Positions 37,901 through 47,916 of a stretch of DNA of 64,000 bases are shown here, one piece after another; the stretch's first letter is position 1, and each line of letters begins with the position of its first letter. A model generated the notes under the pieces. That model did not search any database, was not told the DNA's origin, and worked only from the letters and a program-made list of their open reading frames with translations. The DNA comes from Desmodesmus armatus. Taxonomy: Eukaryota > Chlorophyta > Chlorophyceae > Sphaeropleales > Scenedesmaceae. The stretch covers positions 372,001-436,000 of the forward strand of contig VIIQ02000025.1 of the NCBI GenBank assembly GCA_007449985.2, in the 5' to 3' direction. Both the position numbers and the translations under genes were made by a program.

Positions 37901-40900
37901 AGGGTTCTGTGGCCAGGCTACTCTTTCATGCACCTGAACCATATTCTTTCTTGTGTTGCCCGCCAAACTAGCTCCGCCAACACCTGCGCCGGCCCCAAGC
38001 CCACACCTACATGTGGGTTCAAGCACTTCGTTGGCAGCGCCAATGCGACAGTCCTGGACTTGCTCAGTTTCAATAATGTCATCATCACCCCCCATGCGCC
38101 CACTTTCCCTTCCCCCAGGCACCGTGAAGGACGTGCAGCTGGCAGGTGCCTCCACAGACCAGATGGCGCTGGTGGAGTACGGCACACTCATGGAGGCACA
38201 GACGGCGCTCAAACTGAACGGCATGAAGATTGGAGACGCATACACGCTGCAGGTGAGGCACAGCGCAGCAGGCAGGAGTGGGCCGCATGTATGCATGAGC
38301 CATGCATAGGGCTGAAGGCCGTCAAGCTGGAAATGAGCGCCTTGTCACCTCAGCAGTGGAAGTAAGCCACCCAGGACTGCTGGACTTTGCTCTCAAAGTT
38401 ACGTCAGTAAGTGAAAATGGTCACATGCTGAGGTAACTTTGAGACCAAATTGCAGCAGTCCAGGGTGGCCTACTTCGACGGCCAAGGCGGCAAAGGTGAA
38501 TGGGAGCTTCTCAGGCCAAGGTGCTTTTGTAAAGTCAAAGTGCGCAGCGGCTTGAAGCAGCTTTAGCTGCTGACGAAGCCATGTGCACAGCGGTTGCAGC
38601 ACAGCAGCGCAGAGCAGTCCCAGACTGCAGAAGGGGGCTGGTGCTGCTGCTGCCAGTGCTGTGAGAACATCTGCAGGCAACGGCACAGGGTGTGTTTCTG
38701 TGTGCAGCAACTTCACCTCAGCCACGTGCAAGTCCGTGCAAGTCCTCACATTGCCTGCTTCCTGTGCATGCTGCTGCTGTCATGTGGCGCAGGTGGTGCC
38801 GGCCCCTGCGCTGTCGCTGACTGAGATGATGTCGCTCAACCCCATGATGGCGCTGCAGATGCAGGGCATTCAGCAGGCATCGGTGAGCCAGAGGCAGGGG
38901 GATGAGTGCTCCTGAAGGGGTAGTGTGGCATAGAGTGGTCGTGCCTACAAACCAAGGATGCTGCCGCATGCATGAGCGAGTGCATGTGTGCGCCGGGGTA
39001 ACGCGATGAGTACAGCATTCACCTTCTGCCACAGTCACTGCAGCCAGTCACCATTTGTGATCAACTGGCAAGCAGAAGGCCTTTTGTATGGACATTGACG
39101 CACGTTCCTTCAAGGATTGAGCCCAGTACTGACGGACTGACCACCCCCTGCCTCCCACTCCATGTCGCCCCCTCCTTCGCCCCCCCCCCCTCCTTTTCTC
39201 AGGTGTCCATGATGCAGTCCCAGGCGCTGCTGGCCCAGCTGCGCGCTCAGGCGGCGGCAGCAACGACTGACAAGGGCGACGGTGACGGCAAGCGCCGCGA
39301 CGGCTCCCGCAGCCGCAGCCGCAGCAGGGGGCGCGGCCGCCGCAGCCGCAGCCGTAGCCGCAGCAGAGAGCCGCAGATGCCTGCACACCTGCTTCAGCGC
39401 GTGCTGGCACGCGAGCGGCAGATGCGGGACGGCGGCTCGGACCGCCGGGGGGCGGGAATGATCGTGACCGGGACCGTGGCCGTCAGGGCAAATTCCGCAG
39501 CCCTGACAGGCGGGGAGGGGGTGGCGGCTGGGGGCGGGACCGCAGCCGCAGCAGGGACAGGGATAGGGACCGTGGCGGGGGCAGGAGGAGCCCTGAGAGG
39601 CCGCGGCAGCTGCGGCGGGGCTTGGCGCGCAGCAGGAGCAGGGACCGGGGGCGGGACGGGGGCCGGCGCAGCAGGAGTCGGGACAGGGGTGGTGCCAGCA
39701 GGCGGGGCAGCAGCAGGGACCGTGGCGGCGGTGGCAGCAGCAGGTACGGCTCTCAGTTGCAGCGGGGCAGCAGCAGGCGCAGCAGGAGCAGGGAGCGCGA
39801 GAGGGAGCGCGAGAAGCGGCGCAGCAGGTGGGCAGGGGCTTAGGGGCCTGTTGTTATGGCGACCAGCTAGCATGGTTTCACCATCCCCCCCCCCCCCCAC
39901 ATTTTGAACATAGCTGCTCAAGCACTCAATGCTTCTGGTTGCTCGGGCATGCATGCACAATGCAACTGTGCAGGGCTTGCCATGGCAGTCATGTTGCATA
40001 AGCTGCAGCGCCCCATCAGAATTTTGCGCATCCTCTGGCAAGCGTGGGCATGTACTATTCGTGCAACTGGCAGCAGCATGTTGATGCTGGCGGGTGCTGT
40101 CATTGTGTGGCGTGCTGACATCAGGTGTGCTGTGCTGCGCAGGTCGCGTGGGCGTGACAGTCGGCCCAAGTCGCGGTCACCATCACGGCGGGACAAAGAC
40201 AAGGACAAGGAGAAAGAGAGGTGGGTTGGGTTGCTGTCCTTGGCTGAAGGCTATTGCAAGTAATGATGTGCTTAGCCTGATGCTTGTGGGGATGAGGAGA
40301 CTTGGCAAGGGCTGGTGAGCTGCAATGCGTGGGCATGTTGATATCCGAGCAGTGCATGCACAACATGTTTGGCGGTTGATGCTGGATTGTGGTTTGCAGA
40401 TCAGTCGCTGACACCTGCAGCAAGGAGGAGGCGCTGCAGTTGCCCACCCTGCCGCCGCTGTTGACACTGTTGATGCTGATTGTGCAACGTGCAGGTCGCG
40501 CCGCCGCTCAGCCTCACCAACAGGCAAGGATGGTGACAAGGAGGGCAGCGGCAGGGCCAAGCGCAGCAGGCGGACGAGCGGGACCATGACAAGTCCAGCA
40601 AGCAGCGGGACAAGGATAGGGAGGCTGATGGTGGGGACAAGGCAGCAGCGGACGAGCAGCAGGAAGGGGCAGATGCCGCAGCAGCCAATGGGGATGGTGG
40701 GGACGGCGAAGCCCGTGGCAGGGCTGCTAGCAGGAGCCGCAGCCGCAGCTTCAGTCCGTCTGCCGCCCTTGATGCTGCCGCCGCTGCTGCTGCTGCTGAT
40801 AGTGCTGAGCGGGAGCAGCCGGCGGCCTCCCCAGAAGCAGCAGCAGGTGCTGTCGAAGCTGCTGCTGATGCTGGTGACATGGACATCGACCAGTCGCCTC

Positions 40901-41250
40901 AGGTGGCAGCGGCAGCAGCAGCTGCTGCTGCCAACGGTGGTCACGTTGGTGACGGCACCGGCGAGCCAGCTGAGCCTGAGGGCGAGCAGCAGGCTGCGGC
41001 AGCTGGTGCAGAAGGCGAGGCTGGTGGGGAGGCAGGGGCAGATGGCAGGGAGCGGGGAGGGGAGGATGGCAGGGAGCTGGGAGGGGAGGACGGGAAGCGC
41101 AGGAGCCGCAGTGGCAGCAGGAGTCGCAGCAGGAGCCGCAGCCGCAGCAGGGACAGGAGGGCCAAGAAGGAGAAGAGCAGCAAGCACAAGCACAAGAAGG
41201 AGCACAAGAAGGAGCATAAAAAGAGCAGCAAGCACAGGGATGAGCGGTAG
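34984..41250 (+). CDS. SR-type protein with filamin repeat, RRM and RS tail
   Basis: Probably a nuclear splicing-related RNA-binding protein. Exons: 34984-35219, 36623-36941, 37213-37891, 38119-38252, 38793-38882, 39203-39827, 40143-40220, 40495-41250. The N-terminus has an Ala run, then SKPRGKYKIPGDSSEDEAEPEP. A filamin/ABP280-type Ig repeat follows over the exon 2-3 junction: AVLTITARDSNRRR, VTDRGDGLYVARFTVPVKG, NYTIKVEVEDLEVDGSPFW. After a long Ala/Gly/Pro linker comes an RRM (CVVVSRYPFGMDEEKITTLM, GTVKDVQLAG, MALVEYGTLMEAQTAL) and then RS/RD repeats ending in Lys/His-rich KHKHKKEHKKEHKKSSKHRDER. Two single-base breaks, near 39440 (six-G run) and 40570, interrupt the RS frame; each is restored by one extra G. 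Start chosen as the first ATG in the exon that splices in phase to exon 2. Confidence 0.88.
38360..38475. repeat. Inverted repeat with 43-base arms in the SR-gene intron
   Basis: Arms 38360-38402 and 38433-38475 match at 38 of 43 positions around a 30-base loop. The intron is 38253-38792, between the RRM exon and the next one. No open frame is associated. Confidence 0.92.
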
Positions 41251-42513
41251 ACTGCTGCAGCGCTGCTGGTTATGGATGCTGCGGCCAGGTGCATGAAAGT
41301 GTGGTGCATCAGCGCCAAGTGTGCTGTGTGCTGCGGTTCCAGCTACTTGGGAAGCAGGGTGGATGTGTTTAGTGAGCTGGTTGTGTTGTGCAAGCATTGC
41401 TCTCTGTGGCAGGCGAAGCTTCAGTGGGATGCTGCGCTTGTTGTGCATTGGTTGGTGTGCTGGTGGCGGCCGGCGGCAAGCAGCCGGCATGCTCATTGTT
41501 GATTTTGGTCTGCCGCCAGGCAGCTTGCCATGCTCAAATACCTGGGCAGCAAACAGCAATACATGCACCATCGCCATGCTATGCTTGTGTGCCGGCCCAG
41601 TCACCGGTGCGGGTGACTGGGGGGTTTCGTGTAACCCGGGCCATGTGACAACTCAAGGAAGAAAAAGCTGTGCCTGCACAAGCACACTTGGCCTGCACCC
41701 ACTGATTGGTACCAGCCAAGATAATTTAGCAAGCAAGTGTGCTGCCTGCATTGCCCTGTTTGCCTGAAAAGGCAACTGAGTACACCCCCTCATCAGTGAC
41801 TGAGTGTGCCAAGTGCCATGGTTGGGTACAGCATCAACTGGATCATCTGCTTCATGGAGTGGGTTCAACCCAACGATGAAGCTGGCATCCAAAGATAGAA
41901 GGAGATGTGCGCTCTGCACCACTTGCCTTCGCACTTCCAAAGAGCTGGCCGGTTCTTCAGGGTTCAGCTGGGTTTCTAGGCTGGGACCTTAAACCGCAAC
42001 ATGTGCAGCACACAGCAGTCCTGGGACGCTGTGAAGCCAGTTTAGGTACAAGCATAGTGTGCCGATATCACTCGGCGATATAACCGTTCGTGACCCAGCA
42101 GCTCGTCGCAAGTTGTTGGCAGACTTTTCCCGCCACTTCGCAATCCCTTGTTTAGCTCCAATGGCATAGTCAAACCCCTTCAGTCAGTGACATGGCCCCA
42201 GATTCACCCATAGCACGCAGCCTGCCTGCTCAGGGTGAACAGCAGCAGGATGTTGGCCTTGCCCCTCTACTTGCACAGCTGTCTGTGTTTCCAAAGAGGT
42301 GAGAGTGGACGTTATATTGCACTTGCTTCTTACTTCTGCCAGCCCACAAGCATGCTTGATGCACTGCCACTTCGCTCTCGGGTTGTACAGCATGCGGCAC
42401 ACGTGTACCAGTCAACACAGTACTGTGTTGTTACGTAGCTAATTGCACAACCAACACATGGCTTCCCAATAGCTAACCACGCCCCTGACAAACACACCTT
42501 GTTGTTTGTGCAG
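41251..42513. other. Intergenic: SR gene 3' UTR and upstream region of first F-box gene
   Basis: No gene is supported. A short open stretch from ATG 42192 to a GTGAGAG donor at 42300 could be a first exon of the F-box gene, but its phase is off by one base for the join at 42514. Confidence 0.4.
41630..41634 (+). terminator. TGTAA poly(A) signal of the SR-protein gene
   Basis: TGTAA lies 379 bases after the stop. Assignment is by position. Confidence 0.5.
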
Positions 42514-44851
42514 GAGCCATCAACATATTCCACAGCCCTGTCAGACCTGCCGCCAGAGGCACTTGCATGCGTACTCCAGCACGTGCCCATGCAGGACCGC
42601 CTTGGTTCCTGCAGCTTGGTCAACAGAGCCTGGGCAGCAGCAGCAGTGACTGCCACCAGCACCATCGCCAAGGTCCCCACCCAGTCGGACTGTCAACCTC
42701 TCATGAAATGGATCAGCACTTACCATCCTATGCTCACCAGCTTGGACATGTCACGCGGGGCATGCGAGGAGCCCTGGGCCACACGGCCGATCCTCCCATC
42801 ACCTGCCGCCATACTCCGCACCTTGAAGCAGCTCAGGTTGGAGGGTCTAGACCTTTCGGGTCCTAAATGGCTGCCAGTGGTCACAGGCCTCACACGGCTT
42901 GAGCTGGTTGATTGCTACCTGGGGAGCAGTGTCACACGGTGTGGATGACAGTGTGGCAGGCATTGCTGCCCTGCCTCACCTCCAAGAGCTGCAGTTCTGG
43001 GTTGGGCTTCATGTCAAACCCCAGCCTTCCGGCGAGTCTGCCACTGCCAGCAGCAGTTGGGGTCAGCTCAGCACGCTCACGCGCCTCGACCTGGATGGTG
43101 ATGTCCTCAACCGCATGGGTGCTGCAGTGTTTCATGAGCTGACCGGTCTCAAACACCTCAAGGAGCTGCTGTTGCCGGTACAGGGCACATCACCAGGCGG
43201 CCAGATCTGCCAGACCTGGCAGATGGTACCAGTGGTACACCAGTGGTACAATGTGCCAGACTTGGAGCCACTGCAGCAGCTGCAGAGCATCACTCGTCTT
43301 CGGCTGCCCCTACTCTTCTTCCTGTATGAGGTTACAGCAGAGCCACAGACACTGGCAGACGACCTGGATCTGCTTCCAAAGGAGTATTTCATGCTGAGCA
43401 GTGTGTCTGTCCTGGCTGCTGAGCTTCCCAATCTGAAGCATCTGGAACTGGCCTGTCCCAGCCTGCCTGCAAAGGACGACATCGGGGTATGGAAGGACAT
43501 GTTCATCGACTTGGCGCAGCTGGAGCGGCTTGACTTGGAGTGTGACTACGTGACAGCGGACATCATGGCCAGCATGTCACACCTCACCAACCTCACAGCC
43601 CTGCGGCTCAACCAAAGGGTTCAAGGAGTGTGCCTGGGCGGTGTACGCCCACCCCACATTCCAGCAGCGGCTTTCTCAGCCTTGATATGCAGCAGCAAGC
43701 TGCAGGTCTTGGACGTCAGCAGCGTGTCAGTGTCAGCGTACGCTTGGCCGTTCGTTTTCCCAGACCAGCGGCAGCTACCTCTGCAGGACATCTCAGTTGC
43801 GCAGGGTCTAGGCTAATGCATCTATCCAGATGAGAAGCAGAAGCTGTATGCTTCAGGGCTGCCGCGCATGGCCGCCTGTGCTCCTCACCTGACCAGCTTG
43901 ACCCTGCAACCTGCAAGGAACCTTGGCTTCCACGAGGGAACGGGCTTCACCCTGAGCCCCTTGGTGCAGCTGACAGGCCTGCGCAAGCTGCACATCAAGG
44001 GTGAACAGTGCTTCTATGGAGCTGTGACTGACGAGCCGTTCCTTGAGTGTGCTCAGCTGACTGGGCTGCAGTGGCTGGCACTGGAGCTTGGTGTATTTGA
44101 TGCAGACATCCTGCCAGCAGCACCACCCCTCACAGCCCTCACAAGGCTGGCAACCCTGACTGTGACGTGGCAAGTTTGGCCAGGGATGATCAAGTATGAA
44201 TCCTTCACAGCAGCAGAGGTTGAGGCAGGGCCTGGCTACCGTGAAGTAAGCGTGCATGCTTACCATATGGTGCTTCAGCAGCAGGTGAGAGCCAAGGGCC
44301 TGAGAATCAGTCTTGCAATGGAAACCCATCACGATTACTTCAGAGCCTGCAGCCAGAACCTTGCTATGCTGTGCACTCAGTGCCAGCCACACTTACATTA
44401 TTGGTGTGCAGCAGTAACAGTCAGTTGCCATAGATGGCATCAAGTGTGATCAACACCAGTGCTGCATGTCTTACATGCTCTGGACAAATCGGACACCATG
44501 TCTGTGACAGACAACAATATTGGCACATGCTTATCCAACATGTGTATCTGCTGCTTTTGGCTGCCGCAGAACCCTGCAAGGTGTGTGCCTAATGTGTGGA
44601 GCCAGCTGCAGCAGATGCTTCCCAAGCGCTTCGGGCCGGCACCTGAGACCCGAGACCCTGTCCACCAAGCTGCAGGCGCAGCCTGGGACACATCAGAGGC
44701 AGAGGATGTGGGCTGCTACCCTGACGAGGAGGACTACTTCACCATTCACCACAGGGAGGAGGACTCCTACTTTGAAGAGGAAGAAGACGGTGACTACATG
44801 GTGGACCAGGAGGGGCAGGGGGAGGAGGACTGCTGCTCTGCAGAGCTGTGA
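42514..44851 (+). CDS. F-box/leucine-rich-repeat protein, frame interrupted
   Basis: F-box proteins bring targets to SCF ubiquitin ligases; the leucine-rich repeats would bind the target. The F-box is at the start: ALSDLPPEALACVLQHVP...CSLVNRAWAAAA. Leucine-rich repeats follow (LKQLRLEGLDLSG, LTRLELVDCYLG, LPHLQELQF, LTRLDLDGDVLNR, LERLDLECDYV). Exons 42514-44284 and 44570-44851. The last exon reads NPARCVPNVWSQLQQMLP and ends in an acidic Glu/Asp-rich tail. Two defects: a one-base shift near 42920-42945, and an in-frame TAA at 43814-43816 followed by clear LRR sequence in the same frame (LTSLTLQPARNLG). The start codon is unresolved. It is either a recent pseudogene or affected by sequence errors; the second F-box gene at 51420 is a relative. 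Confidence 0.75.
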
Positions 44852-45734
44852 CGGCAGCAAACCTACAACGGGTGGAATCAGCACGGCATGCCGTATACCG
44901 TATGCGGCAGGCGCTGGAAGTTGGCGCCGTAGGACCCCCTCACGCATCAGTGTACACGTGCGTCAGTCTCCCTGAGGCTCTGTGCCGCTTTTGTATGCCT
45001 GCATGATTGCCGCACTATGGCGTTTGTGCACCCAGCACGCCCTGCTGGGTCAATTCGCTGGCTGCACAGGGTGTTCCAATTAGTTTTGTTTGTGGAGTCT
45101 TGGTGTAATTCCTGTGAGTCACTGGCTACGACATGTCCAGGCTGCTTGGCCTCCAGTATGTCAGCGTAGTGTACACGATCATGGACTGGGCACGATCATG
45201 GACTGGGTGAAATACCATTGAGCGCCAATCATGCAGTTATGCCCTCCTAGGCAGGCCTAAGCACACCAAGAAAGTGCCATCGTCTGGGCTATCATACAAG
45301 GGTGGTGATGACAAATGCACAGCACCCATGCCAGCTCAGATGCTGCTGTTGCAGACAATCAGCTGCAGCTGTTTGTTGGGCCGTGAACAGACAGCCGCTT
45401 TGTGCATGCTTTAATAGTGTAAGTCTTGAGCTGGACTTCAAGATTGTCGGAGCAAATGCTTTGATACCTCAGCGGCTGGGCTGTCCTTGTTTGCCATGCT
45501 GTTCATGTTCATGGGCATGCGCATGTTTCAGCTGAACCTTGCAATGCAGGACTGTGGGACATGCGTTTCGGAGTGGACGGAAAGGTTTGTTGAACGAGTT
45601 CTTTTGCTTTTTGTTTGCGTACGAAGTTTGCTGCCTTGCCTGTCCAACGTTTTGTCGACTCTATCCCAGCACAGCCTTTTGCAGCCTCTGCTGATCACAA
45701 ACATACTGTTGAGCTTTGCCGCTTGATTTTAGTC
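44852..45734. other. Intergenic with a short direct repeat
   Basis: Contains TGTAA at 45104-45108 (253 bases after the F-box stop) and a direct repeat of CACGATCATGGACTGGG at about 45174-45207. No coding signal is seen. Confidence 0.5.
45104..45108 (+). terminator. TGTAA poly(A) signal of first F-box gene
   Basis: Positioned 253 bases after the stop codon. Confidence 0.45.
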
Positions 45735-47070
45735 ATGGCACAGAGCAGCGGCACACCTGGCGTCCCCAGCACAGCAACAACAGCAGTATCAGGTACTGCA
45801 CGCATCCTCCAGCTGGATAGCTGATAGCCACAGCACTCTGTTCATGCATGCATGCTTGGAAAGAACAAGTCTCGATTCAAGCATGGTTTTACTAGGTTTG
45901 CAAGCAAGACACAAGCCGCTGTCCAACACACATGCACTGTCAGTACCTGCAGGAGCTGTCACGCCAGCAGCATGGTGGGCCAGCACACGCCAGCACTTGG
46001 CTCGTGCGGCGGCAGACCTGCAGACCGCCAGCAGAAGCTGGAAGGCTCCAGAATTCTCAAAGGGCCTGGGTGTGAAGCTGGACATAGACATGCTCAGCCC
46101 CGCAGTCACTACAGTGAAGCAGCAGTACGCATCCCTGCCGGAGCCGCTCAGGGAGGTCATGCCCTTTGCTGGTAGGTTCTGTCACCGGTGCCGCACATTG
46201 CATGTATAGGATTTGAGCAGCCCCAGCCTCCAATCACTGGCTGGTTTGGTTTCATGAGCTTGCCTGTCTGCAGCTGTGCAGCGAGAGTCACTGGGTAACT
46301 TGTCCCAGAATGCTTGGCAGTGCCTGCACCACCCCTTGACAATGCTCTCTTGCACAGTGACCAGCATATAGGCTGGCTGGGGCTGGCAACAGGCAGGCCC
46401 CTGCTGTACATCACCAGCTGCATTAGCTGCCCCCCCCAGCACTCCCTGACCATGCTGTGTGCTGGCCCACTTGTCCTGCATCCTGCTGCTGCGTTGTGCT
46501 GCAGGAGTGGCAGCGGTGACCAGCTTTGTCACCAGCAAGGTGTATGACCACCACCTGCACCAGGTCCAGCACCGCTACCTGGCCTTGCGAAGGGACCACG
46601 AGCAACTGCAGGAGCAGCTGGCACAGGTGGATGCAAAGTGGGGCGACATGGACGTGCGCAAGTGAGTTTACCAGTCACATTTAGCAGCTGGAAAGACTAT
46701 AAATTTGAGTTGTGACCCTGCATACTTACGTTATGGCCGTGTTTGATAATTGGTGCCCTTGCGGCATGTCTGCCAGCAATGCTGTGCATGCATGTGCAAG
46801 CTTTACATGGGCTGCGGGATGGAAGGGGCGCACAGCATGCAGTCATGCATACTATGTAGAGGTCAGGCTCAGGTGCGGCAGTGTGGGCGGTAATTGTGGT
46901 GCTGGCTGCGTGCCTGCTGCAGGACCAACGCCCACATTCAGGTGCAGATGGCTGAGGCAGTGGCAAAGGCTACCACAGCAGCGGCGGCAGCAGCCACAGC
47001 AGCAGCTAGTGCGGCGGCGGCTGCAGCAGCTGCTGCTCCTGCACAGAAGGATGGGTCCCGCTGGCCATGA
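45735..47070 (+). CDS. Small coiled-coil protein, possible single membrane segment
   Basis: Not recognised. Exons 45735-45792, 45953-46171, 46505-46661 and 46923-47070 join in phase to about 190 residues. After a Thr/Ser/Ala-rich start, the second exon gives AWWASTRQHLARAAADLQ and VTTVKQQYASLPEPLREVMP. A short hydrophobic stretch (FAGVAAVTSFVTSKVY) crosses the exon 2-3 junction and could be one membrane helix. A coiled-coil-like helix follows: HQVQHRYLALRRDHEQLQEQ, LAQVDAKWGDMDVRK. The C-terminus is a long Ala run before PAQKDGSRWP. This layout (soluble part, one helix, coiled coil) would suit an organelle-membrane scaffold, but that is a guess. Confidence 0.7.
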
Positions 47071-47770
47071 TGCAGCAGCCGTGCGACGGCAGCGTCTGGG
47101 GTCGCTGGGGTCGCTTGCAGCCCTACATCGATCTCCAGCACAGCTCAATGTTGTGGGTGTCACTTTTGACCCTTTGCCGGGCAACAGAGGCTTGAGCAGT
47201 TTGGCCAGCGCACATCTTGTGCTTTGACAGCTCAATTCAGCGTAGCATGTTGACTGTTGTGCCAGCGCTGCTCTCTGCTCAGCCTTCAAGTTCTGAGACA
47301 CTGTCCAATAGAGGGCCTGTGAATTTGGGATGTGGGTGGGTGCAGGCAATTTGTACAGCTCAGCAGCTGCAGCTGCACCACCAGATGAGCGCTTTGCTGC
47401 ATCTTGGTCAGCTGGTTGTTGCTCTGAGAGCCATCTTGTTGTGCCTGTGGATGCGTTTGTGTGGCTTGTGTCAACACTATTGTTTGTGAAGGGTCCCAGT
47501 GCTGCACTGTGTGCTGTGGCTGGCAACTGAGTCCAAGACTCTGGATCACGTTTGTCTCGTGGGCCCTGTCTGATGACATGAGGGTTTGCTGTGCCACTTT
47601 GTTCAGCCAGGAATGTTCAGCCAGGAATGTAATTTGCGGCGGTTGGCCTTCTGTACATGTTCGCTGGATTGACTTGATTCTGGGGTGCCCAGACACAGCC
47701 ACCACTGAGCGGCGTCCTGGGAGTAACCCAACACGCGTCAGCAGGCACTGCCTGCCGTTGCGGCAGGTGG
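47071..47770. other. Intergenic between convergent coiled-coil and glutaredoxin genes
   Basis: Includes a 14-base direct repeat (TTCAGCCAGGAATG, twice, about 47602-47629) and a plus-strand TGTAA near 47628 that could end the coiled-coil gene. No gene is seen. Confidence 0.45.
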
Positions 47771-47775
47771 TTACA
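47771..47775 (-). terminator. TGTAA poly(A) signal of the glutaredoxin gene
   Basis: Reads TTACA on the plus strand, 142 bases beyond the minus-strand stop. Confidence 0.5.
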
Positions 47776-47916
47776 TGCACAGATAACCCAGACAGGGTAC
47801 ATGCATCCACAGGCCCACGGCCAGGTGCCATGGGCAAGGGTACCTCATTTTCAAGGGCGCTATACACCAATCATTCTAAAGGCCGCCATACACCAAGCAA
47901 AGCCCCAGCTGCCTGC

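Noticed and set aside
39394..40041. Ala/Pro-rich minus-strand frame
   Set aside because: Complement of RS-repeat coding sequence.
40183..41604. 473-residue minus-strand Leu/Pro-rich frame
   Set aside because: Antisense shadow of the RS-repeat exons, where stop codons are rare because of AGC/CGC content.
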